The translations under genes were made by a program, and so were the position numbers. A stretch of DNA of 64,000 bases from Xanthostigma xanthostigma (taxonomy: Eukaryota; Arthropoda; Insecta; Raphidioptera; Raphidiidae), in the NCBI GenBank assembly GCA_963575645.1, contig OY754464.1:67802948-67866947 (forward strand), read 5' to 3'. The notes under the pieces are model-generated. The model was not told where the DNA came from. It saw only the letters and a program-made list of their open reading frames with translations, and made no database searches. Positions 34,376 through 46,562 of the stretch are shown here, one piece after another (position 1 is the stretch's first letter; each line of letters opens with the position of its first letter).

Positions 34376-34411
34376 CTACTAATAATAACAATAAATGGCA
34401 ATCATTTATAA

Positions 34412-34948
34412 CAGTGATTCCCAAAGTGGTCTATATCGACACCCAGGGGTCTACGACAACTTGCAAGGGGTCCATGTCAGCGGGAAAAAAAATTAGGGGT
34501 CCATGAAATTAAAATGGGGGTCCACGATAGTGAATCTCCTAACAAAAAAAGAAACAAACTGGACATCGTTAACCGATGGAATTTAAAATTAAATCTACCT
34601 AAATTGATGCCAAATGTTAAAAATTTATTATTAAAGCATCAGGTTTATCCCTCACACTAAAAGTATTTACTTTTTGCTTAGTTATTTTATGTAACAGAAA
34701 GTAAATTTTAATTTGATTCGTTTAATTTGAATCTAATTAATAAATGTATAATACTAAACATTTCACACTACATTTCACTACCGTTATAAATTTAAATCGT
34801 TCAAAGTGAGTAGCACTATACCGGTTGTCAAAAATACATTTGAAATTAATGAATATGCAAAAAATCAATATCAGATAAGCAGGGGGTCTACCCAAAACCG
34901 AAAAACATGGCAAGTGGTCTACGAGACAAAAAAGTTTGGGAACCTCTG
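34412..34948. mobile_element. hAT MITE with perfect ATTTATAA duplication
   Basis: It starts CAGTGATTCCCAAAGTGG and ends AAGTTTGGGAACCTCTG. ATTTATAA flanks both sides (34404-34411, 34949-34956). Repeated 'ggggtcca/ggtctac' motifs lie near the ends. It is non-coding. Confidence 0.92.
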
Positions 34949-34956
34949 ATTTATAA

Positions 34957-36227
34957 TATAATTACATGCTATGCGAGCTTGACCGTCTCTGTCCGTAAAA
35001 AAGTTTACTGTCGAATGCTGTTTTATTCACTTCAGTCGTTGATAAAGAAGTTTATAGAAGGCGCTACGGTACGGTTTTAAAATCTATCACAAATTCTTCT
35101 TGTCAGTAATTTATTTAGGTACCAAGATTATTGAAGTTATGTAGGTTAATGGTTATTTTGCAAAGAATTGTTTTCAACATTTCGTTAAATTGACATGATT
35201 TGAAATGAAATTTAAAACATGGCTATAGTTAGCCAAGTTTTAGATTTCATTAATTTTCACTTACAATTAATTGAACTTGGTTCTATAAGCTTAGATACGG
35301 TGAGGAATTTTGGAAAACCATATTACTGTTGAATGTGTGAAGAAAACCTATTCCAAAAATAATTAAAATTATGTTAAAACACTTTTAATAAGCAGTTTTC
35401 ATAAAATACATCTTCAGATTAAATTTATCTACAATCAAAGTCAACAAATATTTAACTATTAGCTCTCGTAACTTTTTATTACTACGCGATCACGAGACTT
35501 GACCAAATTTTTACAAGAATTATTTTTGGTTTGGGTTATCCCTTCTATAATTAAATGATGTATTTTATATAAATATTACACACTCCGAATTGATTTTAGT
35601 AATAAATGTATTTGTTGGAAAATAGTTCGAATTGATCCAAGAGTACTAGAATCATTCTAGGACTTGACATAATATGAGGTAACCTAAAAGGTAAAAAAAT
35701 ATTTCAGTCAATCAAAGCACCAATATCTAGCTTAGAATCAGTTCAAACAGTATATTTCATTGTGAGAGATTGTGGTATTGTATCAACATTTTCACATTTC
35801 AAAAAGTGTAGGTACTATAGGGTCCCTGGAAAAATTTAACGCAGGGCCTATAGTCTATAATTATAATTCGATTATTCAAAGAACTCCGACATTTATAATT
35901 TTTCTGTGCAATTTTTTGTACAGTACAATTTCACTCCATCCACTCTTTTCATTTGGCTTATGCAGTTTTTTAATTTTACAATATTATAATGCGATTGGCA
36001 ATACATATTTGTTCTCGGTTTTACAGATAACACACATGGAATGATAATTTCGTTTTTTTCATATTTGTTAATAAATCACCTGTCACGCTGGTTTTGTTTA
36101 ATGTTTGTGAGTCATCAGATAATTGAAAAGTCATCGCGTTATATTTTGTCGATACAACCTCGAAACTAATTACGCGTGCTGATTGCAGTTCACTGCCTCG
36201 GTTTGCAATAGCGTTTTGTTGCCGTAC
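34957..36227. other. Unassigned sequence, 1.3 kb, left flank of the Ty3/gypsy insertion
   Basis: No gene or repeat boundary is recognised up to the GTTGC target site at 36228-36232. Confidence 0.4.
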
Positions 36228-36232
36228 GTTGC

Positions 36233-36555
36233 TGTTTTGTAGTTAAAAAAATAATTTAAAGTATTTTGAACACTGCGTATTTTTAGTTTAATAATTAATT
36301 ATTAGTTTTTATGCAATGTTCTCTATTTACTTTACGTAAGTAATTAGAGGGCATTGCAAACAGTATTTTTTCTCGTCTGTTTTTGGGAATTGACAGAAAA
36401 ATATTTTTGGTGAATTCATTCAGGATTTAGCTACAGAGAATGTAATATTGCTTTAAAATTATTTACTGATTTATTGTAAAACTGTCTATATCATAAAAAT
36501 ATATTTCTTTCTAACAAGAGTAACGTTTTCTTCTCATAATCGTCAATCTAAAACA
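36233..36555 (+). repeat. 5' LTR
   Basis: Starts TGTTTTGTAG and ends CTAAAACA. Same length and sequence as 40496-40818. No obvious canonical TATA box; AT-rich U3. Confidence 0.96.
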
Positions 36556-36574
36556 TGGTGTCAGGTGTTTCACG
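36556..36574 (+). promoter_or_regulatory. Primer-binding site
   Basis: TGGTGTCAGGTGTTTCAC abuts the 5' LTR with no spacer and begins TGG, complementary to a tRNA CCA end. I cannot name the tRNA with confidence. Confidence 0.7.
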
Positions 36575-36601
36575 CTAAAACTAAACCTACATATAGTAAC
36601 A

Positions 36602-36602
<1 letters not shown>

Positions 36603-36656
<54 letters not shown>
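36603..36656 (+). repeat. 54-base poly(A) run directly before the Gag-Pol start
   Basis: An uninterrupted run of A continues into the ATG at 36657. It lies between the primer-binding site and the only large frame. It could be an assembly-sensitive homopolymer, a slippage product or a functional A-rich leader. Confidence 0.9.
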
Positions 36657-36659
<3 letters not shown>

Positions 36660-39600
36660 CCGGAAGAACGTTCAGAGAGGAGCTTATTTTCGGCTCCACC
36701 TCCATCGGAATTTTCGTTTATAAATGAAGAATGGTCTAAATGGATTCGTCGGTATCAACGTTATTCACTCGCATCAGGGCTATTAAACCAACCTGAAGAA
36801 ATACAAGTAAATAGCCTCCTGCTTTACATGGGTTCTCGCTCCGAAGACATTTTCGACAGCTTCAACTTGTCATCTTCTGATCAAAAGAAAATCGACGTTG
36901 TCTTAAAAAAATTTGAGTCCCATTTCATCAATAAAGTTAATCTCATATACGAACGAGCGATGTTCAATAGAAGAGTGCAGAAACAGGGCGAAACTATCTC
37001 TGAATTCATCACAGATTTGCATAAATTAGCCAAATCGTGTGACTTTAAAACATTGCAAAATGAACTTATACGCGACAAAATCGTCGTTGGCATTTTGGAC
37101 GCCAGCTTATCAGAAACACTTCAACTCAACAGCGAGCTTACGTTGGAAAAGGCCGTATCTATTTGCAGACAACACGAAGATGTCAGAAAACAACAAGCAG
37201 ACTTGCGACAAAATTCACAAACTCTTACTGATGTCAATGTTGACCTAGTCTCTCGATGGAAAAATAACAAGCCGTCTGAGAAAACCAAAACATGCTATTG
37301 GTGTGGAAGAAACGAAATACATGGAAAATCTAAATGTCCAGCTCGTAATCAGATTTGTAACAATTGCAAAAAGAAAGGTCATTTCTCTTTGGTATGTAAG
37401 CAACAGAATTCCGTACATACGGTTCAAGAAGAAGAAGATGATACTACATCAGAAAGCATGTTTATTGGAAATGTCTCCAGTAAAGAAGATTTTTGGAAAA
37501 CTACAATAGAAGTTAATGGTACCAATATTGTTTTCAAAATTGACAGCGGTGCTGATGCTACCATAATTCCGATGTCACTGTACAAGAAAATTTCAAATTG
37601 TCCCAAACTGTTGTCTAATAGAACAAAATTTCATGGCCCGACAAACAACCCAATCAACATTTTGGGTAAATTTAAGACTACTATAAAATGGCATGATAAT
37701 TCATCGTCTCAAGAAATTTACGTGTCCGATCAAATTAATGCCGCCTTATTGGGTCGTCCAGCTATATCCGCGTTAAAATTGTTAAACTGGATTAACAATG
37801 TAACTGTAAATTTTAATGACGAAATTAAACGGCGGTATTCCAAATTATTTCAAGGACTGGGAAAATTACACAAAAATTACGCTATTTCGATCAAACCTGA
37901 TATACAGCCATATGCAGTATCAGTACCGAGACGAATTCCTTTTCCGCTGCGAGACAAAGTTACCCAGGAATTGAAGCGAATGGTTAAGGAAGGAGTTATT
38001 AGTCCCGTAAATGAGCCTACAGATTGGTGTTCTGGAATGGTGGTCGTACCAAAGAAAAATACCGAAAATATTCGAATTTGTGTCGACTATACTCATCTCA
38101 ATACAGCGATTCGGCGAGAAAAATTTCCACTTCCTTCGGTAGATGAGACAATTGCGCAATTGGGAGGAGCAAAATTATTTTCAAAAATTGACGCATCGTC
38201 TGGATTTTGGCAAGTGCCTCTATCCGAGGAGTCAAAAAAATTAACTACGTTCATAACCCCTATCGGAAGATTTGTTTTCAACCGCCTTCCCTTCGGAATC
38301 ACCTCAGCACCAGAAAAATTTCAAAAAATTATGTTAGAATTATTAGAAGGCATTTCAGGTATGGTTTGCCATATGGATGATATACTAATCTTCGGAGAAA
38401 ATGAAGAACAGCATGATCGACACTTACACCAGGTTTTACAAAGAATTCAAAACTTAGGACTCACTTTGAATTTTCAAAAATGTCAATTTAAGCAGAAAAC
38501 AGTCAAATTTCTTGGCTATATAATAAGCGAAAATGGAGTACACCCAGATCCTGACAAAATTAAAGCCATCATTAAATTAAATCCACCTAGAAACATTAAC
38601 GAAGTGAGAAGTTTTCTCGGAATGGTGAATTACAATTTGAAATTTTTACCACATCTTGCGACCGTATCCAAACCAATCAGAGAACTTCTAGAAAAGGACA
38701 AAATATGGACCTGGGGTTCTGAGCAAGAAAATGCATTCACTAAAATTAAAGAATTATTTTCTGTATCACCTATCTTAACTGTATTTGATGCAAACAGGGA
38801 GACAAGAATCGGTGCAGATTCTTCTTCTTTTGGTCTTGGTGCAGTAATTCAACAGCGACAAGAAGATGGTGACTGGAAAAACGTTGCATATGCCTCGAGA
38901 TCATTGAGTAAACCAGAGACACGGTATGCTCAAGTCGAAAAAGAAGCCTTGGCGCTTACATGGGCTTGCGAAAGATTTTCGGAGTATATCATCGGAAAAC
39001 ATTTCACATTACTCACTGACCATAAACCGTTGACTGCTATACTTTCTTCAAAACCGTTGGACATGTTGTCGGCCAGATTACAAAGATTTCGAATGCGTTT
39101 GTTGAAGTACGACTACAGGATTCAATATACCCCCGGAAAATTTTTCTATACCGCAGATTTACTATCACGCTCGACTTCTAACAGCAAAGCTTCAACAGAA
39201 GATATACTGTTACAAGAAGAAGCTGAGATGAATGTCAACCTTATCATCGCAAACTTCAACTGCACCGATAGTCGTTTAGAGGAGATTCGCGAAAAACAAC
39301 GACAGGATGAAGAGTGCGTGCGGATTGCTACTTATTTGAGAAAGGGATGGCCAAAAAACGATAATAAAATTGAAGGATATCGCATGTTCAAAAATGATTT
39401 CTTCATGTGTCATGGAATTTTATTGAAACGCAACCAAATAGTCATTCCCAGAAATTTGCGTGCGGATATACTGGAGCGAATACATGAAAGTCACATGGGT
39501 ATAATAAAATGTCAACGTTTAGCAAAGTCTACGGTTTGGTGGCCGAATATTAACTCAGACATTCAAAATTTAGTAAATAAATGTGCTATCTGCATTGAGC

Positions 39601-40427
39601 ACAGAATAAACCCCGTGGAACCAATGATACCTACCAAAAATTTAAAAGGCCCATGGCAAAAGGTTGGAATGGATCTATTTCACCTTGATAACAAAGATTT
39701 TATAGTGATACAGGACTACTTCTCCAAATATATTGAAGTACTATATCTAGAAAAAACTAGCGCATCGCACGTAATAAGAAAAATAAAACCTGTCTTCGCT
39801 CGTTACGGAATACCGGAGATCGTAATAAGTGACAACGGGCCGCAGTTCGCAAATAATGAATTTGCTGAATTTGCAAAAAAATATGGATTTTCCCATATCA
39901 CAAGCAGTCCTAAATACCCAAGAAGTAATGGACAAGCAGAATCAGCCGTTAAAATTGCAAAATCAATTTTAAAAAAGTCAGAAGATCCGTCGCTAGGGCT
40001 TTTGCATTACAGAACGACCAAACTTGAATATGGATTTAGTCCAGCCGAGATGTCAATGGGACGTAATTTACGAACAAATATTCCTACTTCAGATTTAATG
40101 CTACGACCGGCATGGAAAAACTTCAGTTTGATGAAAGAAAATCAGCTAAATATCAAAGAGAAACAATGCGAATATTTTAATAAACAACACCGCACGCGAA
40201 ATTTGCCATCGATTCCTAACGGTGATCGTGTCTGGATTACCGACCTCAACCGATACGGGATCGTCACAAGTCCTGCAGCTCAACCCCGTTCCTACTGGCT
40301 GAGAACCGATCAAGGGCAGATACGAAGAAATAGAAATTCACTTATACCAACTTCAGCCACTGAACAGAACCAAAACGTCGTCCAAGCTGAAGGAATGAAA
40401 CTACGAAGTGGCTTTGTAAAAGAATAA
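36657..40427 (+). CDS. Gag-Pol polyprotein of a Ty3/gypsy retrotransposon, 1256 aa, intact
   Basis: This single frame encodes the whole element, so Gag and Pol are not separated by a frameshift or stop. Gag occupies about residues 1-260 and ends with two zinc knuckles, 213-227 (variant spacing CX2CX5HX4C) and 234-247 (CX2CX4HX4C). An aspartic protease follows, with DSGA at 296-299. Reverse transcriptase spans about 430-610, with catalytic D512 and the MDD motif (D574, D575). The residue before M is H where most relatives have Y. RNase H follows (D721, E763, D788). Integrase has an HHCC zinc-binding module (H943, H946, C976, C979) and the D1006-D1059-E1095 triad, with 35 residues between the last two. 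The final 110 residues resemble a K02A2.6-type C-terminus. The ATG at 36657 is the first in frame and follows the poly(A) run. Every catalytic residue I can check is present, so it looks coding-competent. The Mag-like placement is from memory of related proteins. Confidence 0.96.
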
Positions 40428-40480
40428 AATTTGTTTTTTTTTTTTTCATTTATTTTTCTTTGTATTGTTTTCTGTCTATT

Positions 40481-40495
40481 CCAAAAAAAGGGAGA
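40481..40495 (+). promoter_or_regulatory. Polypurine tract
   Basis: AAAAAAAGGGAGA immediately precedes the 3' LTR, the expected plus-strand priming site. Confidence 0.85.
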
Positions 40496-40818
40496 TGTTT
40501 TGTAGTTAAAAAAATAATTTAAAGTATTTTGAACACTGCGTATTTTTAGTTTAATAATTAATTATTAGTTTTTATGCAATGTTCTCTATTTACTTTACGT
40601 AAGTAATTAGAGGGCATTGCAAACAGTATTTTTTCTCGTCTGTTTTTGGGAATTGACAGAAAAATATTTTTGGTGAATTCATTCAGGATTTAGCTACAGA
40701 GAATGTAATATTGCTTTAAAATTATTTACTGATTTATTGTAAAACTGTCTATATCATAAAAATATATTTCTTTCTAACAAGAGTAACGTTTTCTTCTCAT
40801 AATCGTCAATCTAAAACA
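40496..40818 (+). repeat. 3' LTR
   Basis: 323 bp, identical to the 5' LTR, followed by the GTTGC duplication. Confidence 0.96.
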
Positions 40819-41020
40819 GTTGCTTGTTTATTTGGCCATCGACGAACAAAGGTTATATAATCACGCAATCCTAGTCGGTACCCGCATTTACGAGTATCTC
40901 GCATTGTTTTTGTTATGTCCACAGGACTCATTACTAGTATTTTCACTTTCTTCCTTTCTCAACCGGGCTTGGGACCGGCTACAGCGGAGTTACAGTTCAC
41001 GATAATGCACTGAATGTAAA

Positions 41021-41615
41021 TCTATACTAATATATAAAGCTGAAGAGTTTGTTTGTTTGTTTGCTTGAACGCGTTAATCTCACGAACTACTGGTTCAAAT
41101 TGAAAAAAAAAATTTTTTTTGTTGGTAAGCCCATTTATCGAGGAAGGCTATACGCTATATAATATCATGCTACAACCATTAGGAGCGGAGCATTAATGAA
41201 AAATGTTGCAAAATGTATCTCAAAAATAAGTTTCTATTCAGGTGAAATGCACTAACTAAATATACTCATATTAGCGTTGTGCGTACACAACGTCGTATGG
41301 CTCAATCGGTAGAGCATGCGACTGTCAATATCAGGGTCGTGGGTTCAAGCCCCACGTTGGGCGAAAATATTTTTATTTTTTTTTATTTTCTACATTGCTT
41401 TCTTCTAAGGCTTACATTTAAATTTATTTATTAGTTTAAAAAAGTATAAATACCTACTGTTTTTTATCGACAAAAGCTTTTGAACGGTAACTCCGATCAT
41501 CATGAAATTTGGTGACAACATTCATATCGGTAAACTAAGATGAATGTGTGTACTCATGTTCCTCCCTTCCCCATTCGTTCTTTTACACCCGGGTGAAACC
41601 GGACGGGACCGCTAG
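41021..41615 (+). mobile_element. Helitron with tRNA-like core, copy 3 (cleanest copy)
   Basis: It runs from A|TCTATACTAATATATAAAGC to GGGACCGCTAG|T, so both ends fit Helitron rules. A palindromic CACCCGGGTG lies about 16 bases before the CTAG, where Helitrons carry a terminal hairpin. A tRNA-like core lies at 41292-41364. It is non-autonomous. Confidence 0.9.
41292..41364 (+). tRNA. tRNA-like sequence, tRNA-Lys body with GTC anticodon (pseudogene)
   Basis: 73 bases aligning without gaps to 24608-24680. The D-arm and T-arm are well kept (GGGTTCAAGCCCC); the loop is CTGTCAA. The anticodon stem does not pair. Confidence 0.6.
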
Positions 41616-41934
41616 TTATTTGATAAACTTGCGAGTATATAGGTTTAAGCGTGTTCACTAGCAAAAATATGTTGTGTTGAACTAAGGCTTATATAATTAT
41701 CTAATATGTAGGCAATACCCTTTTTCGATCAATAAATACATAATAATGCATGCTTTCTTTACATTATAAATACTTCAGTAACTTAATAAGCTTGTTTATC
41801 TAGGTAATAATAGATTGTGTACTTGCCGTCGAATTGGGTTGTATTACGACGAGCTGTAACGTTATGTTTAAAATGCACGTCAGTAAATGTTAACACGAGT
41901 AATATCATTATTCATTACGAATGAGGTATATTTG

Positions 41935-42280
41935 GTATTTTTTGTCCCGTCGAAAACTTGTACCCCCATAAACCTTTTGTGTATTTATTAGTTATTTAAC
42001 TCCGGGAAATTCAAGAAGCATCCAGTTGAAAAAAAAACAAACAAATACGGTTGTGTAAGTAATGAAAAACCATTCGAAATTAAAGATCATTTGACCCCCC
42101 ATCCCATTTGGGAGGGGAGCTGCTACCCCCACACAGGGTTAGAGTTGCAGGAATAATTTTTTCATAAAAATTTGTTCCCTTTGATATAAAAATCGACGTG
42201 TTTTTGGATTTTTGTCAAGACGTTTATTTTGACGAGTTTTATGGGGGTACAAGTTTTCTTTGGGACACCGTGTAATTTTC
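41935..42280. mobile_element. MITE with ACTTGTACCCCCATAAA ends
   Basis: AAAACTTGTACCCCCATAAA near 41953 is the inverted copy of TTTATGGGGGTACAAGTTTT near 42237. The outer ends read 'tttttgtcccgtcg' and 'tttgggacaccgtg'. It is non-coding, about 340 bp. Confidence 0.6.
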
Positions 42281-42545
42281 AATATCTACTTTGTTTTTTA
42301 GCTTGTCGTATAAAAAATAGAAAACAAAATTTAGCCATATTTTCACGCCTAAATTAAAATTAGAAATATTGGTGGTAGAGTTCCGTAAGATAGGGCTTTT
42401 TTGTAGGAAATTTCCTGCTCTTTCAGAATCTTTTTTGTTTTTTCGGATATCTGCAATAGTTTTTGAGATGTTCGCAAAAAATCAAACCCTGCCTTTTTTT
42501 ACTAAAATGTTTATAACTTTAGCAATTTTTTCGTCCCCCACTTCA

Positions 42546-42712
42546 ATTTTTGACGTGATAACGTCTTATAAATTGATGAAACACCAGCTGCACGCGCGAA
42601 AAAGTGTAACGTTCCGCCTGACCCTGTGCGTGCAAGCGAGAGCGCAGTATGCTTCGGCCCAAGTTTGACAGCTACTAAAATTTAGGTTATGTATTATTGG
42701 AATACGTTATTT
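42546..42712. mobile_element. TTTGACGTGATAACGTC-family element, short copy C
   Basis: It keeps both inner ends of the 22440/30269 family with most of the centre deleted, about 165 bp. Confidence 0.6.
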
Positions 42713-43129
42713 ATTAAGTTTCTAGATGTCATTCCGAATCGAAAGACACACTGATCATAATTTTCGGTGAAGGAGGATTGGAATTCATGAAAAAGGAACA
42801 TGTGATATTTAAACATATTCCATACTCCCCTTTAAAAATGAATTGCAGTTTTATGATGTGGGTGTATAATATAAAAATATGTTATTAACATATTATTAAA
42901 AACGTTTCAATCCTTTCCTGTTCACATTAAACCCGTTAAAGAAATAATATATTTGTCTGGCATTCACCGGGTTGAAAAACTTTAGTTACTATTAGTTGGC
43001 TCAAAAAAGAATGAAACTAGAAAACATACTGAAAATTTGAGCTACATGTCGTTTGTTCGACTTTTAAATAAATCATCCTAACTGTAATTAGTGAATTAAA
43101 AATAAAAAATCATTACGATGTCGGAGGCT

Positions 43130-43320
43130 CTTTGTATCTAACATAGAATCCAACCACTCAGCTTGCATTTTGTAGCTTCGTCCCCCGCCTGTCAAATGTT
43201 CTAGAAGCATCTCAATCTTTCTTTTAACATGCATTGCCTTCTCCAGACAATTCTAAGAAGGTCGGGTTTTTACCTGCTGTCCATTGTTGTTGTTGTTGTC
43301 GTGGTCTGGAACATTCTATG
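43130..43320 (-). other. Possible exon or transposase remnant, unrecognised
   Basis: On the minus strand one frame reads AMHVKRKIEMLLEHLTGGGR followed by SYKMQAEWLDSM; the preceding frame gives QQQQQWTAGKNPTFLELSGEG. Together they look like one protein with a frameshift near 43235. I do not recognise it, and a (TTG)n run adds doubt. It directly abuts the element at 43361. Confidence 0.25.
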
Positions 43321-43360
43321 GAACACAATATCGTCCCAACAGAGAGTACGCAACAATATA

Positions 43361-44017
43361 ATAGGCATGATGACAGTATAAAAGAATAAAAAAATTAATG
43401 ATTTTAGAGAAAAATATACGTAGGCAGGATTCTAAAAAGTGACCCAATGTTAATATAAACATTGAGATTAATAAGATTTTTAATAAAATAAAGTTATAAA
43501 ATACTGCAATCGGCCATGTTGACTGAAACACCGAATGACGTCACGCCTTTGTAAATCAAAGAGAATTTAAACACTTGAAGTAAATAATCACCGTGTCGCT
43601 TAAATTTTTGTTACGATCATTCACTACTGCATCATAATTTGTGGATTTGTTGTTTATTCTTTTTTTGCGATATTTTATAACACTAGGTTATTTTTGAGGT
43701 TAGTTAACTTGCAACTAATGAAAGCCATACTATTTTAACTACTAAGTACCTACTTTTAAGAAAATACTTAATATAAATCATATCATTACGTAAATTTACA
43801 TACCTTTTTACGAAATACCTCTGAACTACAGCTCTACACCCATAAATAGAGCATCTAATGTCAGCTGTCACTGAGGCGTGACGTCACAAGCGTTTTCGCG
43901 ATTACTTCAAAATAGAAAGATAAAAATGCAATAATTTGCGTTAAAATTCAATTTATTGCTGAAATGTTCTTTCGTAAAATAGTAGAATTGGATTTCAAAA
44001 TCTGTCATCATGCCTAT
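43361..44017 (-). mobile_element. Non-autonomous DNA element, ATAGGCATGATGACAG family, copy 2
   Basis: Both termini and most of the body match the reverse complement of 2569-3180. It has an extra segment ('gactgaaacaccgaatgacg…') absent from copy 1. Confidence 0.7.
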
Positions 44018-44452
44018 TGACTATGGAAATGATAGTACCTGTACGACTACTTTTGCGCCACGAGTGTTTAATATACATTTCACAACCGCTGTAGAGGTAT
44101 AAAAAGAAACTTTTCTTGGGGGGTGTGCAAAAGAAATATTTTAGTCATATATGTCTACATATTTAGACTCCAGTTCAGGCAAAGAATTGCTATTCTGCTG
44201 GTAAGACGTTGATCCACTTCGTATTTTATTTACTCGTTTATAATATGTGTGTTGTGAGATAAATAAATTTTATATAACTTATACATATTATGTATATACA
44301 AAATACTTTACAATAGCTTGGTTTCACGATTTATCGGCCGATACGTACGTACATGCATACATATTGAATGACAAAACTAACTTTGAGACGAATGTGTGTT
44401 GTTAGCTCGCTCGGAACCGAATGTGTTATATAATAATATTGTGTATATACCC

Positions 44453-44520
44453 AGTGGCGGCGCGAGAAATTTACATGGGTGTTCTACAGATAGGATTCCA
44501 GTCCGGCTTTCGTTAAATTT
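44453..44520 (+). mobile_element. hAT left-end fragment
   Basis: CAGTGGCGGCGCGAGAAATT is a typical hAT terminus. No right end is found. Confidence 0.35.
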
Positions 44521-46050
44521 CTTGTCAATGAAATTTAAAGGAAAATGACGCTATTGATAAAGTAGTTTAAAATCCAAATATTCATACTTAAAGAAATGTT
44601 GTTTTTTTTTTTGACTAAAGATTTTTTAATTTTCCTATTTGAAATGCCAGAGCCAAATAGAGCATGTAGCTATTATTATTTTTTTTTTCATTGAAAATAT
44701 CGTCGTGTTTAATGAAGATCTTTACATTTTTCCTACCAGAAGAATGAGAAGAGGGCTATCTGTGTTTGTTGTCTTGTATTTATATCTATTTAATAGAGTT
44801 TCTTTATGTTCCATTAGGAAAACTGAACACCTAGTTGGTATAATAACTGCCAAATGGTAAGATAGTTATAATGTAGGACCAATTTTGTAAAAAAAAAACT
44901 GTGATTCAGTAGTATTAAACAATTAAAAATACCTAATCTATATTAGAAATGTAGTCCGGCTAAATATAATGCCGAATCCGGCTTTTCTATTTTTAGACCT
45001 GGCAACCCTATCTACATAGTCAACCGGAGGTATCTCTTAAGACAGACTAGGAATAGATCGAGGCGTAATTAAATTATGAATCACATCCATGTTTATGATG
45101 TTTTAATTTTTTTCAAACACTCTTGACAACTACAATATACACTGTAACACTAGACACTACTGCCATAAGCCGTGTGTCGTGCATCTTGTGCGACATTTGT
45201 ACCGCCGCGTCAAAACCGTCGAAGATGTTGACTGGATGAAATAGATTCAGTGAGCACTTAGCATAATATGATAGTGATAGATGCTTATTTGTACTTATGC
45301 GCTGACGGTAAATGCAGCTCAAAGCTGACTTAAATAATAAAATATACAATTACTATACATGGTGACAAAAAAAATCCCTTTCTGTTATAAAGACATTTTT
45401 TCTAATATACTCTGTAACTTGTTGGTCAAGAGTTGTGCGGTGTACACCGGGGGTATCTGATAATGATGTTTCATGTGCTGCTTCGGAGCGCAGAACAGCG
45501 CTTGAACGCAGGAAAATCTTCCACGCGGAACACACGCGAATTTGAGGTCTTCCAGTGGCTGTTAAACTTTAGCGTTGATTGTGTAACTATTACACTGTTT
45601 CCGAACATTAAATATTGGTTAAATAAAGTACCTAAGATTTTCGTTGTTCTGCAGTTCTGCAGCGCTCATGGAGGAACCGCCGCTGCGCTGTGCATACACC
45701 TATGACCGGTTTACGCTGTTAGTGCACTTGGGCATGGCATGGGGCACGTCTATTCTTCAGATGCTTTACGAATGGGTTTTAAGAAAAATTATGCAAGCGC
45801 AGCTTGCATAACAATTTTTATATTTTCTTTTTAATAAAAGAAGTACTGCTCCGCATGCACTGTTCGTTCACATATATTCCATTTTTGCACGATTTTCCCA
45901 ATTCAGAAAACTCCTAAATGTTAAAGCAAACGCCCGTGATATAACAAAAAAAAAGTAAATTATACATTTTTAACGTTTTGTTAAGTGATACAAAACATTT
46001 TTTTAGAGTAGGTATGGTGTTGAAAATAGCGGTTATTATATTATAGCTGA
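44521..46050. other. Unassigned, 1.5 kb; one tri-loop palindrome
   Basis: TTATGCAAGC-GCA-GCTTGCATAA at 45789-45811 is a perfect 10-bp-stem hairpin. The part around 45450-45700 is GC-richer. No gene could be named. Confidence 0.4.
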
Positions 46051-46562
46051 AGAGCCATTAGCTGGATGACAACACATATTTTAACAAACCTGAAATTTTT
46101 ATTTGTTATTTATAGTAATATTATAAGCCTATATTTATGATGGCAGACATTTTCTCCGGTTGTAACATCCCGGCAGACAAAAGGTCCGCTGTATGAGCGC
46201 GATGATATTATTATGCACACATGAGTGCGAGTGAGAGCATCCGATGAATTTTTTGACAGCTTCATGAAATTTATTTTTTTACACACACACGCTGAGTTTA
46301 AGAGAGAAAAATTCTATGGAAACAAACAACATAAATTTCATGAAGCTGTCAAAAAAAGCCTTCGAATGCTCTCACTCGCATTCATATGTTTGCATAATAA
46401 TATCACCTCGCTCATACAGCGGACATTTCTATTGTGTCTGCTGGGATGTTACAACCGGAAAATGTCTGCCATCATAAATATAGGCTTATAATTTTACTAT
46501 AAATAACTTATAAAAATTTCAGGTTTGTTAAAATGTGTGATGTCATCCGGTTACTGGCTCTT
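46051..46562. repeat. Fold-back element, arms about 230 bp
   Basis: The ends AGAGCC and GGCTCT enclose a near-perfect palindrome meeting near 46300. The arms carry 'gatggcagacattttc' and 'catgaatttcatgaagctgtc'-type strings. It is non-coding. Confidence 0.8.

Larger units (their letters stand above)
36233..40818 (+). mobile_element. Intact Ty3/gypsy LTR retrotransposon (probably Mag-like)
   Basis: Two 323-bp LTRs (36233-36555 and 40496-40818), identical by direct comparison, begin TG and end CA. They are flanked by GTTGC at 36228-36232 and 40819-40823, a 5-bp duplication. A primer-binding site directly follows the 5' LTR, and a polypurine tract (AAAAAAAGGGAGA) directly precedes the 3' LTR. 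One uninterrupted Gag-Pol frame lies between. Integrase is last, after RT and RNase H, which is the Ty3/gypsy order. No envelope-like frame is present. Identical LTRs imply recent insertion. Confidence 0.97.

Noticed and set aside
36511..36705. 64-codon minus-strand frame with a run of F
   Set aside because: It is the complement of the poly(A) run upstream of Gag-Pol.
40428..40495. Envelope frame after Gag-Pol
   Set aside because: Only about 70 bases separate the stop codon from the 3' LTR, so there is no room for one.
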